From the NCBI GenBank assembly GCA_944325885.1, contig CALVBT010000004.1, forward strand, positions 1 through 64,000: 64,000 nt of DNA, given 5' to 3'. The position numbers and the translations under genes were made by a program. This DNA comes from Candidatus Gastranaerophilales bacterium (lineage in GTDB: Bacteria > Cyanobacteriota > Vampirovibrionia > Gastranaerophilales > Gastranaerophilaceae). Positions 46,214 through 55,325 of this stretch are shown here, piece by piece (the first letter of the stretch is position 1; every line of letters starts with the position of its first letter). The notes beneath the pieces were generated by a model, which made no database searches, was not told where the DNA came from, and was given only the letters and a program-made list of their open reading frames with translations.

Positions 46214-47632
46214 ATGAACATGCCTAAAACACCTATTATTATTGAAAAAACCACAAATTTTCTTTTAACTTTACAGCCAAATTTGTATTCCAAAGCCGCA
46301 TTACTGCTGACTATTGTTAAATTTATGCAGGCTTTAAGTTACAAAAGGCTTAGATTTAACACCTGCTTTGGGACAAGAATAACAAATATTTTCGCACTTG
46401 TTTTTCTCCCAAGCGGTGGAGGAAAAGACCTCGCCTGCAAAAATCTTGAAAATTTTATTCTTAACTCAATTTTTGAAGAGTTCAGCGAAAAATCAAAAGC
46501 TGAATATAAAAAGGACTACGACAAGCTACAGCAGATGTACATGGGCAAAAAAATACCAAAATCAGAGCTTAACAAAATATTTCCCATCGCATTGGAGTCA
46601 CAGAATGCAACTCCTGAGGGGCTAAAAAAAATTGCAGATTTCCTAAATACTAAAGACTTCGGCGGTATTTTCCTGTTTGTTTCTGAATTAGCATATATTT
46701 TTTCAGGCAGTAAGGGGGTTGAGCTGTTGTATTATCTTTTAGGATGTTATGACGGTAAAATCGCAGGGAAGTCTATTAAAGCTGACAATCAAGGTGAGGC
46801 TGTTAAAAACATCTCTATCAGTTTTTTAGGCTTTTCTGACCCTGAACGGTTTTTCAACAACACAAACGTAAACTTTAACGCTCTATTAGCGACAGGACTG
46901 GCAAGAAGAACTTTTTTAATTTTCCAACCAACACTACCCAAAAATCAATTTCTCCAAGCTGAAAGAAATTTAATAAAACACGCAAAAGACAAGGCAGAAA
47001 GGCTTTCAAAGGAAGTCAAAGATATTATTGATAAGTTACCGTACGAGGGGGTTTTTAATGTTTCAAACACAGCCTACGACAACATATTTGTTGAATACAA
47101 ACAGAACTGCTTACAAAAATCAGAAACAATGGAAAATCCTCACCTGCAAAAAGAGATAAAAGACAGACCTTTAAAGGTGTTAAATATAGCTTCCCTCTAC
47201 GCGGTTTTAAATCATCCGACAGAAAATGTTGTTACAGAAACAGACTTAAAACAAGCAATTGAGACGGTAGAATACTTAAGTACTGACCTTGAAAAATTTA
47301 TTAACTACACACCGCAAAAATATGACCAGTACCAGCAGTTCTTTGAGTTTTTGAAACGAAACAAAAATAAAGCTTTTGCCAAAACAGAACTCATCACAAA
47401 ATATTATTCAGAAACGGGATTTAGCAGAAAAATATTAAGAAAAGATTTTGATGAGATAGTTTCTGTTGTCAAAGAAATAGCTGATATGAACGGTTTTACA
47501 GTCTTATCAAATTTCTTCCATAACAACATCGGACAGAAAATAACATTAAAGGATAAGGTTCAACCTGTTGAAAACTGTAAAATTTCTCATATTTCCCCTG
47601 TTGATAACACGGAAAACGTTTATGTTAGTTGA
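46214..47632 (+). CDS. DUF3987-like P-loop protein (helicase/primase-type)
   Basis: This 472-aa protein has a P-loop-like FLPSGGGKDLA (about 71-81) and a Walker B-like region GGIFLFVSELAYIF. The FLGFSDPERFFNN and TGLARRTFLIF segments are typical of DUF3987 proteins of mobile elements, which are related to replicative helicases. The P-loop ends GKD instead of GKS/T. ATG 46214 has GGAG 7 nt upstream. It likely drives element replication with the Rep-like protein. Confidence 0.7.
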   Translation: MNMPKTPIIIEKTTNFLLTLQPNLYSKAALLLTIVKFMQALSYKRLRFNTCFGTRITNIFALVFLPSGGGKDLACKNLENFILNSIFEEFSEKSKAEYKKDYDKLQQMYMGKKIPKSELNKIFPIALESQNATPEGLKKIADFLNTKDFGGIFLFVSELAYIFSGSKGVELLYYLLGCYDGKIAGKSIKADNQGEAVKNISISFLGFSDPERFFNNTNVNFNALLATGLARRTFLIFQPTLPKNQFLQAERNLIKHAKDKAERLSKEVKDIIDKLPYEGVFNVSNTAYDNIFVEYKQNCLQKSETMENPHLQKEIKDRPLKVLNIASLYAVLNHPTENVVTETDLKQAIETVEYLSTDLEKFINYTPQKYDQYQQFFEFLKRNKNKAFAKTELITKYYSETGFSRKILRKDFDEIVSVVKEIADMNGFTVLSNFFHNNIGQKITLKDKVQPVENCKISHISPVDNTENVYVS

Positions 47633-47693
47633 AATTTCATAAATTTTCGATATTTCACACGCTTTAAAAAGATTTTTTTGAAAATCTCCTCCC

Positions 47694-47719
47694 CCGTCTT
47701 TTCAGACGGGTTTTCTTTA
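47694..47719 (+). terminator. Terminator of the replication module
   Basis: A perfect 7-bp stem CCCGTCT/AGACGGG has a TTTC loop and is followed by TTTTCTTT. Confidence 0.85.
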
Positions 47720-47847
47720 TATGCGGTTTTAACAAACGGAAATGTCAGAGAGCATCGTAACCTGTATAAAGAACACAAAACTCCTCATAACTCGCTTGCT
47801 ATCGAGGTTTATGACTGTTTTTATATTAAAATAAAGGAGAAAATCAA

Positions 47848-48075
47848 GTGGATAATTCACAACAAATTGTCAACATACAAAATCAGATAGATCAAGAACA
47901 AACCCGTCACCGTAATCGCATGCAAGCACTAAAGAAAAGTCTTGAAAACGCAAGGCAGGCAAACGAAAAAGTTTTGTTTTATCAAAGATTGTATGAAAAA
48001 TTTGACCGTAAAGGTATGACAACGGCTCAAATTATTCGTTGTCTTGATATTCTTATGAGTGAGTACGGATATTAG
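47848..48075 (+). CDS. Small coiled-coil protein
   Basis: This 75-aa protein starts at GTG with AAGGAG 8 nt upstream. Residues 5-45 form a charged coiled coil (QNQIDQEQTRHRNRMQALKK) and a short C-terminal helix follows. Unknown function. It overlaps the convergent WG-repeat gene by 4 bp. Confidence 0.6.
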   Translation: MDNSQQIVNIQNQIDQEQTRHRNRMQALKKSLENARQANEKVLFYQRLYEKFDRKGMTTAQIIRCLDILMSEYGY

Positions 48076-49058
48076 TATTGTTGTTTTGGTATTGACCAGA
48101 CAAACTCACCTTTTGTGTTTATATATCCTTCACGAGTATTAGAAACAACATAAGCTAGATCATTTACAAGATATGCTGAACCAAAACTTGAATAATCTAA
48201 ACTTTGATTTGAAAAGCTTTGTGCATACTCAAGAGTTGGTTTAACAATATATTCCCCTTTTTTATTTATGTAACCGAACTTTCCGTTCAATTTTACAAGA
48301 GCTACACCATTAGCAAAATCAGGACTCCAGTAACTAAATCCCGGAGGTGGGCATTCATAAATTGGCTCTTTAATTATTTTGCCGTCTTCTGTTATGTATC
48401 CATATTTTGTTGTATCACTGTTATCAAATCTTTTTACACCTTCATGGTATGGATACTCTCCGAGAGAAAGTGATGGTGAAGTGTTTAGCGATGATTCAGG
48501 CTCTTGATAAGGAATCTTTTCACCTTTTATAGTTATGTAAAATTGTTCGGCTATATCATCATCGATATTTCTGTCGCTATTTGCAATTGTAATAAATGCT
48601 TTCCCTCCGATAAAGACTGGAGTTGATGTTCCTTCCATTGGAATAAAATTTTTAAAAGGTTTTAGTCTCATTACTTGATTTCCATTGGTATCAAATATTG
48701 TGTACTGAATTATATCGGGAGTATTGAACTCATCATCTAGTGTGGTAAGTGCTTTGCCTAAAAAAGCATACCCTTCGTTAAATTCTCCAATTATAACATA
48801 TTCTTTTTTATCCACTTCAAATACAGGTTTTCCGTATTTATTTATAAATACAACTTTGTCTTTTTTCATTTTATATACAGGATACAACTTATTTTCTTGT
48901 ATTTTTTTTGAGTCAGTAGATAAAAATTCAACAAAGTTATTTTTTTTGTTTTCTGTTTTTTTCGTATTAATAATGTCTGTTAACAGTACAAAATCAAAAA
49001 TTAAAAAAATTAATGCTAAAACAATTAATACAAGATTTTTCAATTTTATTTTAATCAT
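48072..49058 (-). CDS. WG-repeat protein with N-terminal membrane anchor
   Basis: This 328-aa protein has one membrane helix (about 8-28) and an extracytoplasmic part with WG/KWG-type repeats (YGYITEDGKIIKEP, FGYINKKGEYIVKP, EGYINTKGEFVWSI). ATG 49058 follows AGGA 8 nt upstream and lies just after the preceding stop. It is the last gene of a four-gene envelope cluster that may alter the cell surface or exclude other elements; no mechanism is shown. Confidence 0.72.
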   Translation of the reverse strand: MIKIKLKNLVLIVLALIFLIFDFVLLTDIINTKKTENKKNNFVEFLSTDSKKIQENKLYPVYKMKKDKVVFINKYGKPVFEVDKKEYVIIGEFNEGYAFLGKALTTLDDEFNTPDIIQYTIFDTNGNQVMRLKPFKNFIPMEGTSTPVFIGGKAFITIANSDRNIDDDIAEQFYITIKGEKIPYQEPESSLNTSPSLSLGEYPYHEGVKRFDNSDTTKYGYITEDGKIIKEPIYECPPPGFSYWSPDFANGVALVKLNGKFGYINKKGEYIVKPTLEYAQSFSNQSLDYSSFGSAYLVNDLAYVVSNTREGYINTKGEFVWSIPKQQY

Positions 49059-49062
49059 ATTT

Positions 49063-49833
49063 TTAATCCTCATAGTTTTTGTTTAATTGGTAATACTTTT
49101 GGTATGAACTCTCATTTCGACCTTCCTTTTTACAAGAATTTATATTTGCCGAAATAGAATAACATTCTGAAAAGTTACCTGTACAAGTAAATATTTCATA
49201 TTCAACAGGACAGATTAATTTAGTAAAAGCACGGTCTTTAATTGAGAAAATAATATCAGCTTTACAATAATAATGAGAAATGTCTTTATTCAAAGTTTCA
49301 ATATTTGTAATTGTTTTGCCTATTATATCAGGATAAATCCCCATAGTTGTTTCAAAAACTCTTAAGTATTTATGATACTTCGCTGCTTTAACATAGGAAT
49401 CATAATCTTCTTGTTTTACTCCTGCGGTATCAAGGTAATTATTTAGGACAAAAAATTTAATTAAATTTCCATCACAGGGTGAAACGGATATTTTTACGTT
49501 TGAAACTGTTTTGTTTTTTCTGTCATATTGATAATAAAATAATGGAGGGTGTTCATCTCCAGTATTATAAACAAATGCACTGCACATTAAAGCGTCACTT
49601 GTCGAAAAAATTTGTTCTGTATTGTTAAAAACAAGGTTTTTATCTAAAAGTATTGAGTACTGATTTTTTAAAGCAATGGCTAAAGAGTTTTGAACTTTTT
49701 CTGATGAACAACTTTCAACAGAAGAAAGACCAAAATCTATAAGCACAAGACACAGGTAAAATATCACAGGTGCGGAAATTAAAGCAAAAAACACAATTAT
49801 AATTATATTTTTCTTTTTATGATTAGAAATCAT
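49063..49833 (-). CDS. Unknown membrane-anchored protein of the envelope cluster
   Basis: This 256-aa protein has one N-terminal membrane helix (about 9-31) and an extracytoplasmic domain with several cysteines (SCSSEK, SPCDG, FTCTG, NSCKKEG), probably disulfide-linked. Family not recognised. ATG 49833 is preferred to 49854 (AAGG 10 nt upstream). Confidence 0.6.
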   Translation of the reverse strand: MISNHKKKNIIIIVFFALISAPVIFYLCLVLIDFGLSSVESCSSEKVQNSLAIALKNQYSILLDKNLVFNNTEQIFSTSDALMCSAFVYNTGDEHPPLFYYQYDRKNKTVSNVKISVSPCDGNLIKFFVLNNYLDTAGVKQEDYDSYVKAAKYHKYLRVFETTMGIYPDIIGKTITNIETLNKDISHYYCKADIIFSIKDRAFTKLICPVEYEIFTCTGNFSECYSISANINSCKKEGRNESSYQKYYQLNKNYED

Positions 49834-49840
49834 ATTAAAA

Positions 49841-50347
49841 TTACCTTCTGCCACCTGATAACGCCCAAATTAAAGCAATTACCCAACCAATTAAACTCCA
49901 ACCAAAAAATAAATTAACAACAAAGATAGCTGTTGTTGACGGATTGTTTCTTATTTCTGCAATCCAAGCAGGAATAAAATATATCCATAAAATAAAAACT
50001 ATAGCTAATGACATTAAAAATGCAGTAAACCCGTCCTGTAAAGCACTGTTTAAGATACCTAAAGAACTCAAAAAAACAATTATGGACAAAATTGTATAAC
50101 ACCCAAGAGGAGTATCTCTTTCTAACCATTCGCCACATTTCGGACATTTCTTTGCATGTCTAGGGACTGGAGAATAACAATACGGACATTTTATCATACT
50201 TTCGTTATTCTCATCGTCTCTGTATTCGTTAACATCAGATTGTATTATATTTTTTTCTGTGTCTTGTAATTCAACTAACTTGTTGCCACAATTTTTACAA
50301 AATTTGTCAGTTTCCGTACACTCAAAACCACATTTTGGACAATACAT
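49841..50347 (-). CDS. Zinc-ribbon membrane protein with superinfection-immunity domain
   Basis: This 168-aa protein has two zinc ribbons (CPKCG..CKNCG at about 3-21 and CPYC..CPKCG at about 55-74). Three membrane segments follow, ending FVVNLFFGWSLIGWVIALIW, the signature of the superinfection immunity (Imm) family. In phage T4 this protein blocks DNA entry of related phages. Start ATG 50347 has AGG 6 nt upstream; an in-frame codon at 50446 lies inside the upstream gene. It suggests that the island excludes competing phages. Confidence 0.78.
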   Translation of the reverse strand: MYCPKCGFECTETDKFCKNCGNKLVELQDTEKNIIQSDVNEYRDDENNESMIKCPYCYSPVPRHAKKCPKCGEWLERDTPLGCYTILSIIVFLSSLGILNSALQDGFTAFLMSLAIVFILWIYFIPAWIAEIRNNPSTTAIFVVNLFFGWSLIGWVIALIWALSGGRR

Positions 50348-50370
50348 ATTTACCTGCTTTCTTTTTATTT

Positions 50371-50859
50371 TTAATTCCTCATACTTTCGCAAACCTGTTT
50401 TTGTTGTTCGTAATAACCGCTGTTTTTTAAACTTTCTTTTCTCCATTTCACCCGTTCGAGATGTTGTTTGTATGCAGTATTTTGGTCATACCCCATAGTT
50501 CGGTAATAACATTTTTCAATATCTGAGCCAATATCAGAAATTGTTAGACCTTTTTGTACTCGTTGAAATATAATGTAACAGGGTCTAATATTCCCGCATA
50601 TATGGTCACATGCCTGTTTAGATTTTTGAGCGGAAAAATCATCATAAGAAAGAACAACCTTTAACAATTTTAATTCATCAAGGCATGCCTGTTTTGGGGA
50701 TTTTGGTTTTATTGTTTTTTGAGGTCGAGTATGTTCCTGATATTCTGTGTTGTAATTTCTCAAAGGCATATTCAAGCCCTCTATCTCAACTTCATAATAA
50801 GCAAATACAGCCTTTTGAAGCAGTAGAGTTATAAATAACGGAATAAGTATTTTTTTCAT
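50371..50859 (-). CDS. Exported small protein of the envelope cluster
   Basis: This 162-aa protein has a signal peptide (MKKILIPLFITLLLQKAVFA, cleavage near 20) and a mature part with several cysteines (ACLDEL, ACDHICGNIRPC, EKCYYR, QVCESM) and a helical C-terminus. Family unknown. It is the first gene of the cluster, 23 bp before the zinc-ribbon gene. Confidence 0.65.
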   Translation of the reverse strand: MKKILIPLFITLLLQKAVFAYYEVEIEGLNMPLRNYNTEYQEHTRPQKTIKPKSPKQACLDELKLLKVVLSYDDFSAQKSKQACDHICGNIRPCYIIFQRVQKGLTISDIGSDIEKCYYRTMGYDQNTAYKQHLERVKWRKESLKNSGYYEQQKQVCESMRN

Positions 50860-50959
50860 TTATCAACCTTTTTATTAGGGAAACAACAAAAACAAATAAT
50901 ATTTTATACGTTTTACTATTTTATTATACATATAACGCATAATAAGACATCATATTTAT

Positions 50960-50992
50960 ACAGTAGACTGTATTCTTGTGTGACAGTTTGTC
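50960..50992. promoter_or_regulatory. Small palindromes upstream of the XRE gene
   Basis: ACAGTAGACTGT (50960-50971) and GACAGTTTGTC (50982-50992) lie in the divergent intergenic region and may be operators of the adjacent regulator. Confidence 0.45.
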
Positions 50993-51019
50993 CGATAGCA
51001 TGAGAGAAAAGGAGCATTT

Positions 51020-51340
51020 ATGTCATCGGGCAATAAAGTATTCGGAAAACGTATAAAAGAACTTCGGGAGAGAAAAAAACTCACACAGGAAAGACTGGCT
51101 GAAAAGGTGGGACTGGATTTACAGACAATAAGCCGTATAGAAACAGGGTACTACTTCACGAGTTTTGAAAACCTTGAAAAACTGGCAAACGCTCTTGATG
51201 TCACAATGGCTGATTTATTTAACTTCGGGCATTTAAAGACAAAAGAAGAGTTGATAAAAGAAATCAACACAGAACTCTCAACCTCATCAGAAAAAGACGT
51301 TCAAAGAATACACAAGCTGATTTTCGGGTATTTGAAGTAA
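51020..51340 (+). CDS. XRE-family regulator of the island
   Basis: This 106-aa protein is nearly all HTH_3 (about 8-62: LRERKKLTQERLAEKVGLDL, then ISRIETGYYFTSFENLE) plus a short helical tail. AAAGGAG is at 51009-51015. It is divergent from the envelope cluster and convergent with the PARIS-like pair, so it may control the switch between silence and excision. Confidence 0.85.
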   Translation: MSSGNKVFGKRIKELRERKKLTQERLAEKVGLDLQTISRIETGYYFTSFENLEKLANALDVTMADLFNFGHLKTKEELIKEINTELSTSSEKDVQRIHKLIFGYLK

Positions 51341-51343
51341 AGC

Positions 51344-52234
51344 TTATGAAACAAGTTTTAAACTGTCAAAAGCTGCTTTAGCTTTTATTTTTAAATCTTC
51401 GTAGTCTTTACAACCTATACAAGATTGACAATTTTGGAGACAAAAGAAATATAATCTTTCATCTGCCTTTATTTTTCTTATAAGTTTTATTTTGTTATTT
51501 TTCCTTTGGCTATTTTCTTGCTTTATTGCTTCGTTGATCTCTTCTGAAATAATATCATTTAATTTTTTAATAAAAATTTTCCACCTTATATAGTCTAGTA
51601 TATTATAATTATCAAGTATATGTCTATGCTGCTCGATAAGACTTTTGTATTTTAATGTTAATTCATTAACATAATTATTGATTTTACGAAATGATGATAA
51701 TTCTTCTGCATTGAAATCATACACTTTAATGCCTAGCGTGTTTTTTTCATTTATACAATCTAAAATTATTAAATTTTTTACAATTAATGCAAATTGTTCA
51801 AGTTTAGTTTTTACATATCTCACATTATCAAATGTTTCACGAGAGAGTATTTTCATATACTTATTAATGCTATTTGGACAAAATAAATAATTTTCTATAG
51901 CATACTTTTTAGTTTTTACTACGTTTTTATAATTTGGTTTATGCTTAATTATTTCATTGTAGTCTCCATCTATTGCAATAATAAAGTCTATTTTATTTTG
52001 CTTTTTTATTTCTTCTTCAAGATAACTTACAAGATTTTTCCAACCCCCAAGTATTTCCCCATCAGTCGTCTTTAAAACTTCAATTCTTGGCTTCCATTCT
52101 TCTACAACAGGAAAAACTTTTTCCCAAAATGATTTGTCAATATCACCTTCTACATAAACAGTATACTCTTTGTCATGAAGTCTAAAATGACGTTCATTTA
52201 ATTTTGAAATATTAGATCTAGTAAATTTAGCCAT
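51344..52234 (-). CDS. ariB: DUF4435 TOPRIM protein, PARIS AriB-like
   Basis: This 296-aa protein has a DUF4435/TOPRIM core: YVEGDIDKSFW (Glu29) and FIIAIDGDYN (Asp89, Asp91), with IENYLFCPNSI following. In PARIS systems AriB is released from AriA by a phage trigger and acts as a nuclease effector. The C-terminus carries four cysteines (QNCQSCIGCKDY). It overlaps the ATPase gene by 8 bp in the ariA-ariB order. Confidence 0.78.
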   Translation of the reverse strand: MAKFTRSNISKLNERHFRLHDKEYTVYVEGDIDKSFWEKVFPVVEEWKPRIEVLKTTDGEILGGWKNLVSYLEEEIKKQNKIDFIIAIDGDYNEIIKHKPNYKNVVKTKKYAIENYLFCPNSINKYMKILSRETFDNVRYVKTKLEQFALIVKNLIILDCINEKNTLGIKVYDFNAEELSSFRKINNYVNELTLKYKSLIEQHRHILDNYNILDYIRWKIFIKKLNDIISEEINEAIKQENSQRKNNKIKLIRKIKADERLYFFCLQNCQSCIGCKDYEDLKIKAKAAFDSLKLVS

Positions 52235-53639
52235 TACTTAAAATATCTTCCATTTGAATAATATTATTATTGAATTTAGATACTATATCTGGGGAATGAG
52301 TAGCTAAAATTAATTGAATATTTGAGTTTATTTTCTTCAATGCATCAATTAGTTTTTCTTGCCAATTGATGTGTAATGACAATTCTGGTTCGTCTGTTAT
52401 ATATACACCTTTTTTATTTTTTTGTAAAAGTGTTCGCAAAAGTAATATTAATAATTGTTTTTCACCAGAAGAAAGACTTCTCAAATCAACAATGTGAGAT
52501 TCATCTATTTGTAACATTAATGACCCATCTTCTGTTATAATTAATTTTTTTTGAGGAAAAAGAGTTGATTTTAGAAAAGCATTAGATATTTCAATAAATA
52601 ATTTTGTTGGTCTTTCATATTCTTGTTTTTCTTTTTCTGTTACTTTGTATAATTCCAACAGTGCTTGAATTTTTGCAAGAAAAGGAAAATTATTAATTAA
52701 AGTTAAAAATTCATCTTGTTCTAAAGACCTCATTATATCTTCTATGGAAATTGATTTTTTTACTCTTTTTTGGGCTTGTATCGGAAGTAAATTTTTCATA
52801 ACTTTATCAATTATTACATAAATTTCATCAAGTCTGTTTTTTAAAGTAATTGTTTCCATTGCAATATATGCTTCATCTTTAGACATTTTTGTTAATAATT
52901 TTTTATAATCTTCTAAATCTTTTGAACTAATAGTTAATTTACCATTGAATATTTTACTGACATCTTCTTTTAATAAAACAATAAATGCTTTTTTTAAAAA
53001 ATTGTTTGAACAATTATTAATTGCTGTTTTCACTTCTGATTGGTATCTTATGAAATTATTTACCAGTTTTTTTATTTCATATTCAATAGAGTATTTTTCA
53101 TTATCATCAAAATACGCTCTACTTTTGTTAATTGAATATCTATTTATATTTAAATAATCTATATTAATTAGCTTTGACAGTGCTGCTTTAATTGGTATAT
53201 ATTTTGATTTTAAAGTTGAACTTTGGGAATTGTGTATTCTAAAACCAGCATCAAAATCTTCTTCATAATTATCATAAATAAAGCGACCTGATATTCTTAT
53301 ATCTCTTTCCGACAATGAAATTTTTTTTATGCCTTTTATTTCAAATACATATTTCTTGTAACCACTTTCTGTTAAAATTTTTGAAAATAGTATTGTTTTA
53401 GTTGATCTTCCATTTCTTAATTTTAATTTAATTGAATCAAAATCTATATCAATTAGTTTTGCAAAATCTAAAGTTAAGAGATTATAAATTAGTTTTATCA
53501 ATGTGGTCTTATAAGAACCATTTATTCCTATAAAAATATTTACATCCTTATCTAATTTCGTAGAAATATTGTATTTTCCCCATAGGTTTTCAATATATAT
53601 TGAATCAATTAAGTAACTTGCTTCATTGTCAAAACTCAT
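52227..53639 (-). CDS. ariA: OLD-like ABC ATPase, PARIS AriA-like
   Basis: This 470-aa ATPase has a P-loop GINGSYKTT (38-46), ABC signature LRSLSSGEKQLLI, Walker B GVYITDEPELSLH and H-loop ILATHSPD. The glycine before the P-loop lysine is replaced by Tyr43, unlike the usual GSGKT. The size and pairing with DUF4435 fit AriA, the sensor/scaffold of PARIS, which detects phage anti-restriction proteins and sequesters AriB. Confidence 0.78.
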   Translation of the reverse strand: MSFDNEASYLIDSIYIENLWGKYNISTKLDKDVNIFIGINGSYKTTLIKLIYNLLTLDFAKLIDIDFDSIKLKLRNGRSTKTILFSKILTESGYKKYVFEIKGIKKISLSERDIRISGRFIYDNYEEDFDAGFRIHNSQSSTLKSKYIPIKAALSKLINIDYLNINRYSINKSRAYFDDNEKYSIEYEIKKLVNNFIRYQSEVKTAINNCSNNFLKKAFIVLLKEDVSKIFNGKLTISSKDLEDYKKLLTKMSKDEAYIAMETITLKNRLDEIYVIIDKVMKNLLPIQAQKRVKKSISIEDIMRSLEQDEFLTLINNFPFLAKIQALLELYKVTEKEKQEYERPTKLFIEISNAFLKSTLFPQKKLIITEDGSLMLQIDESHIVDLRSLSSGEKQLLILLLRTLLQKNKKGVYITDEPELSLHINWQEKLIDALKKINSNIQLILATHSPDIVSKFNNNIIQMEDILSNG

Positions 53640-53914
53640 ATTATGTTCTCTCTTTTACCTTATTTTTTCATGATAATGAACAGCGCAAATAAATACAATA
53701 TTTTATTACTTTATTTTACATTTAAACCGTTCGTTTACATTGTATGAATACATACAGTAAAAACGGGTGAGTTTTAGTGTATGGATTTATATAATAAAAA
53801 TAAGATTTATACGTATTTATAGGATAATATATATTTTTCGTTTACAGGCAGTTAATTTCTTAATTGCCTTATTTTTACACGTCAAAATAAAAAAAGAAAT
53901 GAAAGGACAAGCCT
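53640..53914. promoter_or_regulatory. Divergent promoter region between ariA and resolvase
   Basis: AT-rich. It contains an inverted repeat (GTATG/CATAC, 53742-53755) and a 9-bp hairpin (GGCAGTTAA/TTAATTGCC, 53847-53868) followed by a T-rich stretch, which may terminate or attenuate a transcript ahead of the resolvase. Confidence 0.45.
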
Positions 53915-54505
53915 ATGACCGTTTACGCTTACCTCCGTGTCAGTACTTTAGAACAGGACACTGAAAAGAACAAGCTCGAGATTTTGAAGTTCGCCAATGA
54001 CAAAAGGTTAGGGAATGTTGAGTTTATTGAGGAAAAAGTTACAGGCAAGCTGCATTTTCGTAAGCGTGAGCTGGGGTTGTTGATTGAGAAAATGGGCGTT
54101 GATGATGTTTTGATTGTGCCTGAATTGTCGAGACTTGCGAGGTCGATTACACAGATTTTGGAAATACTGAACTTGTCGAAAGAAAAAGGTTTTGTTTTGT
54201 ATTCGTTAAAAGAAAATTTTGCGAGTAATGACAAAAGTATTACTGCGGTTATAACTTCGACAATATTTGCTTTAGTAGCTCAATTAGAGAGGGATTTAAT
54301 CAGTTTGAGAACGAAAGAAGCTTTACAGGCGAAGAAAGCAAGCGGTGTGAAGTTAGGTCGTCCAAAAGGTAAGAAAGGAAAGTCAAAGCTTGATGTTTAC
54401 AGGAAAAAAATACTGTATTTAGTGGGTTTGAACGTACCTAAAACAATTATTGCGAGGGAGTGTCAAACAAGCACAGGTAATTTATATCGTTATTTAAAAA
54501 CCTGA
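53915..54505 (+). CDS. Serine recombinase (resolvase/invertase family)
   Basis: This 196-aa protein has the catalytic YLRVSTLEQD (Ser about 10) and Arg-containing PELSRLARS motif in the N-terminal domain, the long E helix, and an HTH_7 C-terminal domain (NVPKTIIARECQTSTGNLYR). It may resolve multimers or invert DNA in the element. AAAGGA is 8 nt upstream. Confidence 0.88.
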   Translation: MTVYAYLRVSTLEQDTEKNKLEILKFANDKRLGNVEFIEEKVTGKLHFRKRELGLLIEKMGVDDVLIVPELSRLARSITQILEILNLSKEKGFVLYSLKENFASNDKSITAVITSTIFALVAQLERDLISLRTKEALQAKKASGVKLGRPKGKKGKSKLDVYRKKILYLVGLNVPKTIIARECQTSTGNLYRYLKT

Positions 54506-54584
54506 TGTAAGTTTATTTCATCGGTGATATTCCTTTCCTGTCGGGTGAATATATCTTTAAAGGTATAAAAATAGGATAAGAGCG

Positions 54585-55325
54585 ATGAAAGACAAACGGG
54601 TTAACATACCAAAGGAATTTAACAGGTTATTACATGAGGTTGATACCTCAAAATCAGTGTCAGAAATTTTTAATGATTTTTTGACGTTATCAATTTACTC
54701 AATAGCCCAACCTTTTTACAGGTCACAAATTATTGAAGAAAAATATTTAAACACGGCTAAAAAATATTCCAGAAAACAGCTTGATTACTTTGCTGCAATG
54801 AACGCTTACACTTTGATTTCACTTGATATGGGAATGAAAGATTTTTTAGGTGAAATGTTTAATATGAACAGTCTTGGAGAACACAGAAAAGGTCAATTTT
54901 TCACACCATACCATGTCAGTAAACTAATGGGGAGACTACACTGCATAAATCTAAAGGTAGATATTGAAAACAAAGATTTTATCACAATGTGTGAACCGTG
55001 TTGTGGTAGTGGCGGTATGGTTATTGCCTTTGCGGATTGTATGAAAGAGGAAGGAATAAATTTTCAACAGAAATTATATGTAGAGGCAATGGATATTGAA
55101 GAAATATGTTATAAAATGGCTTATTTACAGCTGTCTTTGTTAGGAATAACCGCAAAAGTCCAACTTGGAGACAGTTTAACACTGAAGGTAAAAGAAACAT
55201 TATACACACCGATGTTTTTTATCAATGGGTTTTACAGACGACTCAAAGAATTTAAAGAAATTGAAGAAGTACAAAGTGGTGAACCTGTACAATTAAGGCT
55301 AATTGATGAGGAAATCAGAATTTAA
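54585..55325 (+). CDS. N6-DNA methyltransferase-like protein lacking motif IV
   Basis: This 246-aa protein has motif X-like GQFFTPYHVS (103-112) and motif I CEPCCGSGGM (136-145). Where N6-adenine enzymes have NPPY/F it reads TPMFFINGF (208-216), and no target recognition domain follows. It may bind S-adenosylmethionine without catalysis or serve another role; related short proteins occur on plasmids. It overlaps the following replication-type HTH gene. Confidence 0.65.
   Translation: MKDKRVNIPKEFNRLLHEVDTSKSVSEIFNDFLTLSIYSIAQPFYRSQIIEEKYLNTAKKYSRKQLDYFAAMNAYTLISLDMGMKDFLGEMFNMNSLGEHRKGQFFTPYHVSKLMGRLHCINLKVDIENKDFITMCEPCCGSGGMVIAFADCMKEEGINFQQKLYVEAMDIEEICYKMAYLQLSLLGITAKVQLGDSLTLKVKETLYTPMFFINGFYRRLKEFKEIEEVQSGEPVQLRLIDEEIRI

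Noticed and set aside
47678-47890. 70-aa open frame
   Set aside because: It spans a rho-independent terminator and the ribosome binding site of the next gene and has no start signal.
53767-53964. 65-aa frame ahead of the resolvase
   Set aside because: It runs into the resolvase in another frame and has low-complexity AT-rich composition.
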